DNA of 64,000 nt from Bacillus thuringiensis (GCF_014932895.1 NZ_JACYOF010000004.1:124001-188000); one strand, 5' to 3'. Shown: positions 1-9,663, numbered from the stretch's first letter. Notes: generated by a model from the letters alone, not told the origin. Numbers and translations: made by a program.

Positions 1-663
1 GGCTTAATACTTGGTGGTATTAAGGTTTATGAAACTATAAAAACAATGCGCTGCGGAACATTAGCTGTTCATCCAGAGTATCGTGGAATTGGTGTAAGTC
101 AAAAGTTATTTGAACTTCATAAAGAAGAGGCGATTCAAAATGGATGCAAACAACTTTTTCTTGAAGTTATTGTAGGTAACGACCGAGCGATTCATTTTTA
201 TAATAAACTAGGTTATGAAAAAGTGTATGATCTTTCTTATTATAATTTAAATGATTTAACTAAAATAATGAATAAAGGTAATAAAGATATTGAAATGAAA
301 CAATTAGAATTTCTAACATTTAAGGTTGAAGTTCAGGAATGGTTAAACTTCCATATAAATTGGCAAAATGATATTGATTATATCGAAAAAACAAATAATA
401 CATTTTATGGGGCATATATCGATAATAAATTAAAAGGCTCTGTATGTGTAAATGAACAAGGTAAAATTAGCTTTATTTTCGTGAATAAAGACTATAGAAA
501 TATGGGCATAGGAGCGAAATTATTACAAGTGACAATTGAAGAATTGAAGTTATCCAGTTTAACAATTGGATTTCCTAATAATAGTTTACTTGAAGGCTTT
601 TTAAAGAAATGTGGGTTTGAGAAGAATTCTTTATCCCAATATGAAATGTATTTGTTACTATAA
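1..663 (+). CDS. Double-domain GNAT N-acetyltransferase, 5' end outside window
   Basis: The frame is open from base 1, so the gene begins upstream; the first in-window ATG at 46 lies inside a conserved GNAT segment and is not the start. Two acetyl-CoA-binding motif A segments are visible. The first (YRGIGVSQKLF, about residue 25 of the ATG-46 numbering) belongs to an N-terminal domain. The second (YRNMGIGAKLL, about residue 150) belongs to a C-terminal domain. Known family role is acetyl transfer from acetyl-CoA to an amine; the substrate cannot be told. A weak terminator hairpin follows at once. Confidence 0.8.
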   Translation, partial: GLILGGIKVYETIKTMRCGTLAVHPEYRGIGVSQKLFELHKEEAIQNGCKQLFLEVIVGNDRAIHFYNKLGYEKVYDLSYYNLNDLTKIMNKGNKDIEMKQLEFLTFKVEVQEWLNFHINWQNDIDYIEKTNNTFYGAYIDNKLKGSVCVNEQGKISFIFVNKDYRNMGIGAKLLQVTIEELKLSSLTIGFPNNSLLEGFLKKCGFEKNSLSQYEMYLLL

Positions 664-700
664 AAGCGGAAGGAATTATTCTTTTCGCTTTTTATTTTTG
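662..700 (+). terminator. Rho-independent terminator of the GNAT gene
   Basis: The 7-bp stem AAAAGCG/CGCTTTT overlaps the stop codon and is followed by a T-rich tract. A second hairpin with ACATA/TATGT and CTCC/GGAG arms plus TCTTTTTATT lies at about 743-776 and may serve as backup. Confidence 0.55.
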
Positions 701-847
701 TACTATGAGCGTAAAATGTTTCTCACATATAATCTGTGAATAACTCCCTACATACTATATGTGGAGGTCTTTTTATTAGAAAGCTATTTAAAATAACAAA
801 AGATTACATATTGAATTAAAAACGAGGAAGCAGGTTAGAAATTATAA

Positions 848-1255
848 AACTGTTTCAGAAAACAAAGCACTTTTTCAGAAATAAATTATGGATTAAAGTT
901 TAAGATTTTTGAATTACAATGCTTCATTCAAAAGACTTATTTTGATATTAAAACAGCATATGATATTGCTATTTATCAAGAAAACACCTCTAAATATTTA
1001 ATTTCATTAGGATTTTTAAATAAATCATATATGACTTATATAGAAGCGAAAAGATTTTATCGTGAAAATGAAGAGCTTGTAAGTGTAGAATTTGATAATT
1101 TCTTAGAAGCGTATGATAAATTAGAACACGAATTAAAACAAGTTATTTTAAGAGAAGATAAGAATCCTTTACTGCTACATAGCAGACTTGATCAGTTTAA
1201 ACAGAAAGTTAGAAATATAAGTGACCTAATAAAAGTATTGGAGAATGCTCGTTAA
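848..1255 (+). pseudogene. Small coding remnant or hypothetical protein
   Basis: An ATG at 1031 gives a 74-residue, charged, helix-rich protein (FYRENEELVSVEFDNFLEAY) with no family I recognise. The same frame is open back to a stop at 845-847 and reads like protein (for example YLISLGFLNKSYMTY), but it has no start codon and no Shine-Dalgarno sequence. The ATG at 1031 also lacks a ribosome binding site. I infer the 3' remnant of a larger gene; a short functional ORF from 1031 is the alternative. A good terminator at 1333-1369 follows. Confidence 0.4.
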
Positions 1256-1332
1256 TGAATACTTTTTTCTTTGTTATATAATATACATTATAAATATTAT
1301 AGAGATAATACGTATTGCGAATCTATTGTAAG

Positions 1333-1369
1333 AAGATGACTTTTGTTAATTACAGAAGTCATCTTTTTA
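1333..1369 (+). terminator. Rho-independent terminator
   Basis: Stem AAGATGACTT/AAGTCATCTT followed by TTTTTAT, downstream of the small ORF. The rest of the gap (1370-1595) is AT-rich. It holds a TTGACA (about 1477) and a TATAAT (about 1505), but about 22 bases separate them, so I do not call a promoter. Confidence 0.7.
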
Positions 1370-1595
1370 TAACACAATTTAAATCTTTATTTAAAATATT
1401 TTGTTATGTTCTTCTCTTTTATACGACTTCATTTATTAATACATATTAAAAGTAGAAAGATTTGAAAATTGAAACTTGACAGGGTTTTTTTGGTACGAAA
1501 ATCTATAATGAGATTACACTGGAACTTTTGAAAAAAATATCTCATATAAAATTATACTTTTATAAACTTAATTTGTTGAAAGTGAAGTAATACTC

Positions 1596-2912
1596 CTATG
1601 ACAATTGCGATAGTTGATTGACCACACTTTCTAAAAATCGCTCTACCTTTTCTTTTGACGTATCCGGTGTATGATAACCAATCGTAAATGTAAGTCTTCC
1701 ATTATAAGAGCTTGCCCCCATTGTAAAGAATGGTGCATACATAATAGGTGATGTCATATACCCGTCCTCAGCCTGAACTTCACCAAACTTAATAGGTTCA
1801 TCTGCTATCGACCCGAAATTTGTAAGTAACGGTAAAGCCATTCTCATCTGTAAAGCCTGTTCGTATTGCTGTTTATACATTTCCTTCACTTCAGATAGCT
1901 TCATACTTGCCAGTAACTCCATTCCAGCGGCTGAAGAAAGACCTGGATTTTGAGATTTTATTTTATCCATTGATTGTTTGACCCGAACTAGAGTTTGATT
2001 AAATGAGTCATCATCTTTCATTTTAATCACTGGCATTTCCATACCAGATAAATTGCAAATTGAACTAGTTGTATGATTAGGAAGATATCGGCGTAAATCA
2101 ATTGTTATACCAATCATTTTTTCTGCGGTACGAGGTTCTGCATACACAGTGAAATGTGATAAAGATCGGAAGTATGCAGTCATGATTGCATCATTCAAGG
2201 TGGCCTGTTGTGCTTTTGTCCATTGGATTAGACGTAGAGTTTTCTCATGGCTTAACCGCCGTACGGACATTTTTTGGGATGTATTTTTGTTCGGTTGAGA
2301 TGGAAAAGACCATAACGCTGCTTGTTGTTCTTGGCTGGGACGATACGCACTTTTTACGTCTGTTATTCCAGCATATTTGAAAACAGGTGATTGATCGCGA
2401 AAACCCTCATTTCCCGCACCAAATCCCTTTATAATTTGATCCTTAGACTGCCCCAGGGAAATTTGGGTATAAATTGCTCCCAGCAAATTAATATATTCCT
2501 TGACCCCTGCACCATCTGAACATAGGTGGGATAATTTCACAACTAATATGCTTGTTGTAGTGCCACTTAATAATTTTGTTTGAACCATCGGCCCCTGAAT
2601 AGGATCTCCAGATTCCTTAATAAAATCTATTGCCATCATTTCAAGTTCTTGATCATTTCCTTCTGCAAAAAAACAAATCGATGTGTTAGTACTAGATGAA
2701 TGTTCCTCCCAGTAAGGAATATCACTTTCTACAAAACGGCTGTTCAAAACGGGCTGTAATTGTAACGTTATCCTTACTGATTGTTCGAGTATTTTCTTGG
2801 ATATACCTATAGGAAAATAAAGAACGGCATTAATTTGTTGATTTGCAGAATAAAGACCTAGTATATAATTCATTCGATCTTGAGGTGTTACTGGATATTT
2901 TCTCTGTTCCAT
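1596..2912 (-). CDS. Stand-alone condensation-domain-like acyltransferase
   Basis: 438 residues with the HxxxDG catalytic motif of the chloramphenicol-acetyltransferase / NRPS-condensation superfamily at H129-L-C-S-D133-G134. The family (condensation domains, PapA-type and alcohol acetyltransferases) moves acyl groups to hydroxyl or amine acceptors. There is no adenylation or carrier domain and no neighbouring NRPS gene, so it should act as a free-standing cytosolic acyltransferase. The start is fixed by AAGGGAGAG just upstream of the ATG. The gene is monocistronic, divergent from the ABC/two-component operon. The substrate is unknown. Confidence 0.75.
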   Translation of the reverse strand: MEQRKYPVTPQDRMNYILGLYSANQQINAVLYFPIGISKKILEQSVRITLQLQPVLNSRFVESDIPYWEEHSSSTNTSICFFAEGNDQELEMMAIDFIKESGDPIQGPMVQTKLLSGTTTSILVVKLSHLCSDGAGVKEYINLLGAIYTQISLGQSKDQIIKGFGAGNEGFRDQSPVFKYAGITDVKSAYRPSQEQQAALWSFPSQPNKNTSQKMSVRRLSHEKTLRLIQWTKAQQATLNDAIMTAYFRSLSHFTVYAEPRTAEKMIGITIDLRRYLPNHTTSSICNLSGMEMPVIKMKDDDSFNQTLVRVKQSMDKIKSQNPGLSSAAGMELLASMKLSEVKEMYKQQYEQALQMRMALPLLTNFGSIADEPIKFGEVQAEDGYMTSPIMYAPFFTMGASSYNGRLTFTIGYHTPDTSKEKVERFLESVVNQLSQLS

Positions 2913-3283
2913 AATTTTCTCTCCCTTTTCAGACTATTTTTGGTTACAAACTTGTTTCTCATATGGTTGAAACCTTTTTTCAAGGATTAATAATGTTTTA
3001 TTTTCAACTTTTTTAGTATGTCACTTATGAAAGCATCTTTTTCGTACTGGTTCTATGCTTTAATGGCTATTAACATTCCTTATCGTATTTGAATAGAAAA
3101 GTAAACATTAAGTGTTTTTGTTTGGTTATACATAAACATTTTATGATAACGTTTGTTTGAAATCAACAAAAATAAATGGATCATTTTTATCTTTTTCCGA
3201 CATTTATCTCTCATCTATTTGCTGGCGCTATCCTACCATCACACAAATTGAGGAGGGAGTTCTCTGACATAAAATATACACGT

Positions 3284-3325
3284 TGTAACTTCTAATCTTA
3301 CAAAATTGTAAGATTAGAAGTTACA
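3284..3325. repeat. Perfect 20-bp inverted repeat in the gap between acyltransferase and ABC operon
   Basis: Two perfectly complementary 20-base arms (left arm TGTAACTTCTAATCTTACAA) are separated by only AA. No T tract follows, so it is not a normal terminator. It lies 80 bases upstream of the exported-protein start and near a TATAAT at 3366-3371 that has no good -35 box. This suits an activator or repressor site for the downstream operon. The rest of 2913-3405 is AT-rich with no gene that I can see. Confidence 0.6.
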
Positions 3326-3405
3326 TAGTTAGATAGAAGTCATTAACTTATGAAAAAATCTCATCTATAATCCAGATATAAATCATTTATTAAAGGAGTA
3401 TTCTA

Positions 3406-4191
3406 ATGAAAAAAATTATAAGTTATGCGGTGGTTATTGCTATTTTTATAGGAATAGGATTAGGAGTAAAACGTTATGTGCAAGGTCCAGGACAACCAGT
3501 CGATGGAATTCTAGTTAGTGGTACAGCAACTGATGTAGAAAAAGTTAAACAAGTGTTTAAAGATGACACTAAACAATCAATAGACTATAAAGTGAAGTAC
3601 GTTACAACAACAAAAAAGACAAAATTATCAGAAGAAGATAAGAAAGAAAGAGAAACAGAAGAAGAGTTTCAAATTGATACTACACATTATGCGGTTATTA
3701 ATAGTTCTACCGCGGTAAAATTATTTAATAAGGGACTTCTAAGAGCTAGAAAAGATCCAAATTCAGCGTCTCTTATTTCTGAAATGGTGAAAGATAAAAA
3801 TAAAGTATCTAGTGATCATAATCTATTATTTTCTTATGCGGGTGGCAATTCTACGGTTGATAATTTTGAAAATAATCAGTTGAATTTGAACGGTAAGATG
3901 GTAACTGTCCAGTATGTTAAACAGCAAGTTTGGATTGGTTATGGCGCAATGAACCTTGTTATTCTTAAAGACCAAGACTATAATACAATTTCTGAATCAG
4001 AGTCAACAATGAAATTGATTCAATTTAAAAATCGTAATTTTGATTATAAAGACAAAAGAGAAGTAGAGAAAGTTGTACAAGCGCTTGATAAGTTTGAACA
4101 AAATAATAATAGTAAAGTAAAATTTGGACAGTTTGAACGTAACGAACTAAATAATAAGAATATAGTAAACTTTGTAGAGGTACAAGACTAA
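3406..4191 (+). CDS. Exported or membrane-anchored protein of unknown function
   Basis: 261 residues. Residues 1-24 form one hydrophobic helix after MKK, a signal anchor or uncleaved signal peptide, with no lipobox cysteine. The rest is polar, lysine-rich and mixed alpha/beta, presumably outside the membrane. I do not recognise a family. It is the first gene of an apparent operon with an ABC ATPase (26 bases downstream), a permease and a two-component system. That suggests an accessory, sensory or ligand-binding role for the transporter. The start is supported by AAAGGAG upstream of the ATG. Confidence 0.7.
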   Translation: MKKIISYAVVIAIFIGIGLGVKRYVQGPGQPVDGILVSGTATDVEKVKQVFKDDTKQSIDYKVKYVTTTKKTKLSEEDKKERETEEEFQIDTTHYAVINSSTAVKLFNKGLLRARKDPNSASLISEMVKDKNKVSSDHNLLFSYAGGNSTVDNFENNQLNLNGKMVTVQYVKQQVWIGYGAMNLVILKDQDYNTISESESTMKLIQFKNRNFDYKDKREVEKVVQALDKFEQNNNSKVKFGQFERNELNNKNIVNFVEVQD

Positions 4192-4217
4192 TTCTAAATG
4201 ATAAAAGGGTGATATAA

Positions 4218-4925
4218 ATGGAAATCGTAAGAATAGAGGATGTAGTCAAAAGTTATGGTGAAGGTAATAGTAGGGTAGATGCTTTGAAGGGTATAAATCT
4301 TTCTATACAGCAAGGAGAATTTGTCTCAATCGTAGGAGCTTCCGGCTCAGGTAAAAGTACATTACTGCATATTTTGGGAGGGTTGGACCGCCCAAGTTCA
4401 GGAAAAGTATTTATTGGAGAGAACAATATTTATAATTATCCAGATAATGAACTTTCAATATTTAGAAGAAGAAAAGTTGGTTTTATATTTCAATTCTTTA
4501 ATTTAATTCCTGTATTGAATGTGCAGGAAAATATATCATTACCCACTTTACTGGATAATGAACCTGTAGATAATCCTTATATGGATGAAATTATTGAAAT
4601 TCTGGGACTTCACGAAAGAAGAAATCATTTACCATCTGAATTATCAGGAGGTCAGCAACAACGGGTTTCGATTGGGAGAGCACTTATAAATCGCCCGCAT
4701 TTGATTTTAGCTGATGAGCCTACAGGAAATCTTGATACTCAAAATACAAAAGAAGTCATGGATTTATTAAGATTGACAGCAAAAAAATATAATCAAACGA
4801 TTGTATTGATTACTCACGATTTAAAAATTGCATCAACTTCTGACCGTATTATTACAATTGAAGATGGCCAAATCATTTCCGATCAGTGGCTAGCCACGAA
4901 TAAGCCAAAGACGGGAGGAAACTAA
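4218..4925 (+). CDS. ABC transporter ATP-binding protein (MacB/LolD/BceA type)
   Basis: 235 residues with every ATPase element: Walker A GASGSGKST at 40-48, Q-loop FQFFN near 91-95, signature LSGGQQQR at 142-149, Walker B LILADEPTGNLD near 162-173, and H-loop THD. The DEPTGNLD form is typical of the MacB/LolD/BceA group, whose permeases carry FtsX domains; the next gene encodes such a permease. The context with a two-component system points to peptide-antibiotic sensing or resistance, or to export. The ligand is unknown. Confidence 0.9.
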   Translation: MEIVRIEDVVKSYGEGNSRVDALKGINLSIQQGEFVSIVGASGSGKSTLLHILGGLDRPSSGKVFIGENNIYNYPDNELSIFRRRKVGFIFQFFNLIPVLNVQENISLPTLLDNEPVDNPYMDEIIEILGLHERRNHLPSELSGGQQQRVSIGRALINRPHLILADEPTGNLDTQNTKEVMDLLRLTAKKYNQTIVLITHDLKIASTSDRIITIEDGQIISDQWLATNKPKTGGN

Positions 4926-4927
4926 TT

Positions 4928-6913
4928 TTGATCGGTAATTATAAACAATTAAGCAGGAGATACTTAAAGGGTAATAGGAAACGGACCATTTTAACCTTGA
5001 TCGGAATCATACTCTCTGTAGCGTTAATTTCTACAATTGGTCTATTTATGAATGGGACACAGATTTCTCAAATCGAGAACACGAAGAAGAGTCAAGGGAT
5101 TTCTTCTCATGCTGTTGTATCAAATTACAATGAATCAATATTAAAGAACATTAAATATAACCCCAAAATTGAGTCGGTTGGTTTAATGTCACAAGGAGAT
5201 ACAATCCCAGTCGGAGGGGTTTCTGTGCAAATGAATTTTGCTGATGATAACGCCTTGGAGTTTTTAAAATACAGCCTTATTAAGGGGCGATTGCCGGCCA
5301 ATGATCTAGAAGCTGCTGTTGATCCCTGGATACTACCTTATATTAAAAAAGATCTTCGAATCGGCGACTCATTTGAATTAAATGAAAAAAAATATAAATT
5401 AGTTGGTTTGCTGAATAATAGTGCGGATACACAGAAAAATAAAGTGGGGAGAATATTAACAAAGAAACGTGAGTTTAGCACTGGGGAAGGAAAAATATTA
5501 GTCGGAATTAACCCAAATGCAAACTTTAACGAGGTTTTGGAGGGAATAGAGTCCATTACTGGAAAAGAGAATCTTATTATCAATACGGATTTAATTCGCT
5601 TAGTGCAACCAGGTTCCAATAATTCGATTATGGCTACATTAATTATTACTATCAGCATTGTTGTGATTGCGACGGTTGTTGTAATTTACAACGCTTTTCA
5701 AATCAGTGTCGTGGAAAGAACGAGGCAGTTTGGCTTGTTGAGAAGCATCGGTGCAACACGAAAGCAAATTAGACAAATCGTGCTGAGAGAAGCTACTTTT
5801 CTGGCCGTTATCGCTATACCAATTGGAGTTATATGTAGCTTAATAGCACTTGCCTCTCTTCAACTCACTTTTTCACTTTTATTGGAAAATAGTGCGGAAG
5901 TTTCCGTATTCCATGTTGATTGGAAGATTTTATTAATCAGTTCGATTATTACCTTCCTTACTGTAATAGCGTCAAGTTTGTACCCAGCTTATTTTGCAGG
6001 CAAAGTCTCCCCATTGTTAGCAATCAGCAGCAGGTTGTCAATTAAAAAGGAAAAGATCAAAAAACAAAAAAATTCCACATTGAAGAAACCTTTATCTTTT
6101 CCTTTAAGCATGGCTATGAAAAATGTGAAGCGAAATAAAAATCGTTATACGATTACAATCTTATCAATTATTATAAGTAGTGTGTTGTTTATTACTTTCT
6201 CATATTTAATGAATGTCGCATTTGCATCTAACACCTATAAGAATTTATCTACTGAATCGGATATTACAATTCAGCTACAGGATGATAATCAAGAGCATTT
6301 AGCTGAAAGTAAGCAGGTTTTGGATCAATTGAAATCACTTGGAAATATATCCAAAGTTGACGAAAAAAAGGACTATAAGTTTGAAACTAAATTAAAGGAT
6401 GTAACTCAATCTTCCGCTACAGTTACGGAAATAAAAAACACGATTGGAAAAAGGTATTCTATTACAGTTGTAGATTATTACCAACAGAATAAAGGAATCA
6501 AAGAACAAAAACTTACTTTACAAGTGCTTGCATATGGTTTTATTACAGTCATTGCTTTAATTGGTAGCGTCAATATCCTCAATACGATAACTATAAGCAT
6601 CATGACTAGACGAAAAGAACTGGCTGCGTTAAAATCCATTGGTATGTCACAAAAGGATTTGAAAAAAATGATTACCTATGAAGCTATGATTTACGGTTTT
6701 TCTGGAAGTTTACAAGGAATCTTTTTCGGTTGTATGCTTTCTTATATTATATATTTAGCTATTTCCGGTATGTCGAAAATGACATGGACGATTCCCTATG
6801 AGGCTTGTATCATTACGTTCGTTTCAGCTTTAATAATTAGTTATTTATCAGTTCTAATTCCATTGAAAAAAATTCATCAAGATAATATTATTGATACTAT
6901 CAGAGAACAATAA
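4928..6913 (+). CDS. ABC transporter permease with two FtsX domains
   Basis: 661 residues starting with TTG two bases after the ATPase stop, behind GGGAGGAAAC. The visible order is one N-terminal membrane helix (about 20-40), an extracellular part of about 190 residues, three helices (about 235-365), another single helix (about 408-430), a shorter extracellular part, and three C-terminal helices (about 530-650). This is the duplicated FtsX/MacB layout, about eight helices, rather than the ten of BceB. It should form a membrane complex with the preceding ATPase. Confidence 0.88.
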   Translation: MIGNYKQLSRRYLKGNRKRTILTLIGIILSVALISTIGLFMNGTQISQIENTKKSQGISSHAVVSNYNESILKNIKYNPKIESVGLMSQGDTIPVGGVSVQMNFADDNALEFLKYSLIKGRLPANDLEAAVDPWILPYIKKDLRIGDSFELNEKKYKLVGLLNNSADTQKNKVGRILTKKREFSTGEGKILVGINPNANFNEVLEGIESITGKENLIINTDLIRLVQPGSNNSIMATLIITISIVVIATVVVIYNAFQISVVERTRQFGLLRSIGATRKQIRQIVLREATFLAVIAIPIGVICSLIALASLQLTFSLLLENSAEVSVFHVDWKILLISSIITFLTVIASSLYPAYFAGKVSPLLAISSRLSIKKEKIKKQKNSTLKKPLSFPLSMAMKNVKRNKNRYTITILSIIISSVLFITFSYLMNVAFASNTYKNLSTESDITIQLQDDNQEHLAESKQVLDQLKSLGNISKVDEKKDYKFETKLKDVTQSSATVTEIKNTIGKRYSITVVDYYQQNKGIKEQKLTLQVLAYGFITVIALIGSVNILNTITISIMTRRKELAALKSIGMSQKDLKKMITYEAMIYGFSGSLQGIFFGCMLSYIIYLAISGMSKMTWTIPYEACIITFVSALIISYLSVLIPLKKIHQDNIIDTIREQ

Positions 6914-6991
6914 TATTACTGGCCTGTCTATATTATAGTCAGGCTATTCTGATTGGAGAATAAGCCAGGGAAAGAAAAGGAGAGGGCATAC

Positions 6992-7690
6992 TTGAATAAA
7001 AAAATATTACTTGTTGAAGATGATGAGGCTCTTGGTCTAGCCATCGAATTTTCATTGAGAAATGAAGGTTATGAAGTAACCAGAGTGTCCAGTGTAAAAG
7101 AAGCGAAACACCAGTTTGTTCACAATACATTTGATTTGACAATCTTAGATATCAGTCTACCAGATGGAAATGGTTATGACTTATGTTTGCATTTTAAAAA
7201 ACAAAACGAGAAATCGATTATTATTTTCTTAAGTGCACTAGATGAAGAAGCAAATGTGGTAATGGGGCTGGATATAGGCGGAGATGATTATATAACCAAA
7301 CCTTTCCGGGTTAGGGAACTCATGGCTAGAGTGAAAGTACAATTGCGTAAACAAGCGTCGCTAGAAACTCCTTCTCAGATTTTAAAATCTGAGAATATAA
7401 GAATCGATACGAACCTAATCAAGGCTTATAAAGATTCTGAAAATATCCCGTTGACGAATTTAGAATATAAGCTTCTGCTGACTTTCATGCTGAATTCTCA
7501 CAAAGCATTAAAAAGAGATGAACTCCTACTGAAAATAACGGAAGGAGATAATGTCTATTTTGATGAAAACACGTTATCTGTATACATTAAGCGTTTAAGG
7601 GCTAAAATTGAAGAAGATCCCCAAAAACCACGGTTTATCGTCACCGAAAGAGGATATGGTTATCGCTGGAATAAGGACGTGATTGGGTGA
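6992..7690 (+). CDS. OmpR/PhoB-family response regulator
   Basis: 232 residues when begun at TTG 6992, which follows AAAGGAGAGGG and gives the canonical start NKKILLVEDD; an upstream TTG at 6953 lacks a good ribosome binding site. The receiver domain carries the acidic pair D10-D11, the phosphorylated D53 in LDISLPDG, and the KPF lysine. The C-terminal half is a winged helix (TERGYGYRW). It should be phosphorylated by the kinase whose GTG overlaps its stop by four bases. By context it controls the upstream ABC operon. Confidence 0.9.
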   Translation: MNKKILLVEDDEALGLAIEFSLRNEGYEVTRVSSVKEAKHQFVHNTFDLTILDISLPDGNGYDLCLHFKKQNEKSIIIFLSALDEEANVVMGLDIGGDDYITKPFRVRELMARVKVQLRKQASLETPSQILKSENIRIDTNLIKAYKDSENIPLTNLEYKLLLTFMLNSHKALKRDELLLKITEGDNVYFDENTLSVYIKRLRAKIEEDPQKPRFIVTERGYGYRWNKDVIG

Positions 7691-8934
7691 ACAAGATAAT
7701 GAAAAATACCGAGTTAAAAAGCTCTATGACAATATTGACCGTCCTTTTATCTCTATTTGTATTTTACCAATTTATTACACAGCAATTATTTTATGATCAT
7801 CTGAAAAGCGATTCTATTACAACTTGGGGGGAAATTACTGCTAGGTTGGTTGAGCAAAATCCCGAGAATGAAGCAGAAATTATGAAAGTCTTAACAAGTC
7901 ATTCGTCTCATTCAAGTAAATATCAAGAAAAAGGAACAGTGATTCTAAAGAAGTATGGGGTATATGAAGGTTTAGAATCAAAATTTTTTCCTCATTTAAA
8001 CAATCTAATTTTTAACCACAATCAATCTATTAGTTGGGGATTGATTGGTTTTGGATTAATGCTTTTTTTTGCAAACTACATACAACATAAGATTATTTTT
8101 AATAAAATTAGACAGCTTACTAGAGCTGCAAAAAAAATAATCGAAGGGGATTACTCGGTTGTCATCAATGAAAATAAAGAAGGGGATTTCGCGAAGCTGG
8201 CGATTTCATTTCGTTCAATGAAAGATATCATTAGAAAAAGTATGCAGGACCTGCTTGAAGAAAAGCAGTTTTTAGGAGAAATTTTGCAGGATATATCCCA
8301 TCAATTAAAAACACCGCTTTCAACCATTTCTATTTATAATGAAATGTTATTAAGTGAAAAACTATCCCGCGAGCAACAAGTTCAATTACTGCAAAATAAT
8401 GATATTCAAATCTCTAGAATGAATGTCCTAATTCAGAATTTGTTAAAAGTAGCAAAAATTGATGCAAAAGCTATTTCGTTTGATAAAGAGCCAGGGAATT
8501 TAGTAGATACGACTAAGGAAGTTCTAAATCGCTTGCAAAGTATGATAAGTGATAAAAATATATTGATTGATTGGAATGCACCGGGAGAAATAGTCGTTAT
8601 TCACGACAAATTATGGATGCAGGAGGCTTTGTTAAACCTGTTGAAGAATGCAATCGAACATTCTAAACCCGGTGGTAAAATAATGATTCAGGCCAAAAAT
8701 TCTCCAATCTATACAGAACTAGTGATCCAAGACTTTGGAGAGGGAATTTCAGCTGAAGAATTACCTCATATTTTTGAACGATTCTATAAATCAAGTAGTT
8801 CTAAAAAGCATGGCTCGACTGGAATTGGGTTGGCACTTGTCAAAGCTATTATTGAGGCACATCGCGCCTTGATTACAGTTGAAAGCGAAAAAAATGCTTA
8901 TACAAAATTTACAATTACTTTTATGAAATTTTAA
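7687..8934 (+). CDS. Membrane sensor histidine kinase
   Basis: 415 residues from GTG 7687, overlapping the regulator stop (GTGA), which implies translational coupling. Two membrane helices (about 13-33 and 113-138) flank a sensor loop of about 80 residues. A HAMP region follows (KIRQLTRAAKKIIEGDYSV). The HisKA box has H205 in DISHQLKTP, and the ATPase has N-box NLLKNAIEHS, G1 DFGEGI and G2 GSTGIGLAL. The loop is longer than in BceS-type intramembrane kinases, so it could bind a ligand itself or read the transporter state. Confidence 0.9.
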   Translation: MNKIMKNTELKSSMTILTVLLSLFVFYQFITQQLFYDHLKSDSITTWGEITARLVEQNPENEAEIMKVLTSHSSHSSKYQEKGTVILKKYGVYEGLESKFFPHLNNLIFNHNQSISWGLIGFGLMLFFANYIQHKIIFNKIRQLTRAAKKIIEGDYSVVINENKEGDFAKLAISFRSMKDIIRKSMQDLLEEKQFLGEILQDISHQLKTPLSTISIYNEMLLSEKLSREQQVQLLQNNDIQISRMNVLIQNLLKVAKIDAKAISFDKEPGNLVDTTKEVLNRLQSMISDKNILIDWNAPGEIVVIHDKLWMQEALLNLLKNAIEHSKPGGKIMIQAKNSPIYTELVIQDFGEGISAEELPHIFERFYKSSSSKKHGSTGIGLALVKAIIEAHRALITVESEKNAYTKFTITFMKF

Positions 8935-9001
8935 ATTAGAGCTATGGCCAAAATCTATTTAATAACGGATATGAGGTGAAATTTCATCATCTTCATCACG
9001 T

Positions 9002-9062
9002 TTGACCTCTAGGAAATAAAAAGTTAAACTATTCTTGTACTCAAAGTACTACAATAGTACTG
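9002..9062 (+). promoter_or_regulatory. Promoter and operator of the tetR-type gene
   Basis: TTGACC at 9002-9007, 17 bases, then TAAACT at 9025-9030. Downstream lies GTACTCAAAGTAC (9037-9049), which reappears with one change before the hydrolase gene. A further AGTACT...AGTACT pair reaches 9062. I infer autorepression by the TetR protein encoded next. Confidence 0.6.
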
Positions 9063-9102
9063 AAGAGATAATAACTTTACTATTTTGGTATGAGGTGAAT
9101 AA

Positions 9103-9663
9103 ATGATGAAAAATCGGATTGCCAAAACTGCTATTGCACTTTTTCATGTAAGAGGAATAAAATTCACAATGAGTGATTTAGCTCGTGATCTAGGTGTAAG
9201 CAAAAGTACGCTTTACGAGCATTTTCCATCTAAGGACGCGCTTATTGGTCATGTAGTTGAGCAAATAAATGAAGAAGCCCAAATACGTTTTCGGGAAATT
9301 ATCGAAAATTCGAATTTGACCATACCCGAAAAATTAAAAGGGATTCTTTTAATTGTCCCTAAAGATTTTCAGCACAGCTTCTTACGTTTATTGATTGAAC
9401 TGCGACGTTACCATCCAGAACAATGGACAAAAATAGAACAAGGCATAAATGAAGAATGGGAGGTAATTACTGGGCTAGTTGAAGAGGGCATCAATAGCGG
9501 TGTTTTACGTTCTATGGACATTCCAGTACTAATCCAAACACTCAAAACGTTAATGAAATCAATTTTTGAACAGGGGAGTATAGCCTCTAACCAAATTACT
9601 CTACAAGAGTCACTTGCAATGATGGTCGATATTATATTGCATGGAATCACAAGTAAGGATTAA
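9103..9663 (+). CDS. TetR/AcrR-family transcriptional regulator
   Basis: 186 residues. The N-terminal helix-turn-helix is clear (FTMSDLARDLGVSKSTLYEHFPSKDALI, residues about 20-48). The C-terminal helical domain is the ligand-binding and dimer part. A ribosome binding site (GAGGTGA) precedes the ATG. The promoter carries a palindrome that recurs just downstream of the -10 box of the following hydrolase gene. The regulator therefore probably represses itself and that gene. The inducer is unknown. Confidence 0.88.
   Translation: MMKNRIAKTAIALFHVRGIKFTMSDLARDLGVSKSTLYEHFPSKDALIGHVVEQINEEAQIRFREIIENSNLTIPEKLKGILLIVPKDFQHSFLRLLIELRRYHPEQWTKIEQGINEEWEVITGLVEEGINSGVLRSMDIPVLIQTLKTLMKSIFEQGSIASNQITLQESLAMMVDIILHGITSKD

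Noticed and set aside
1475-1512. TTGACA plus TATAAT as an orphan promoter
   Set aside because: Spacing is about 22 bases, too long, and no plus-strand gene lies downstream.
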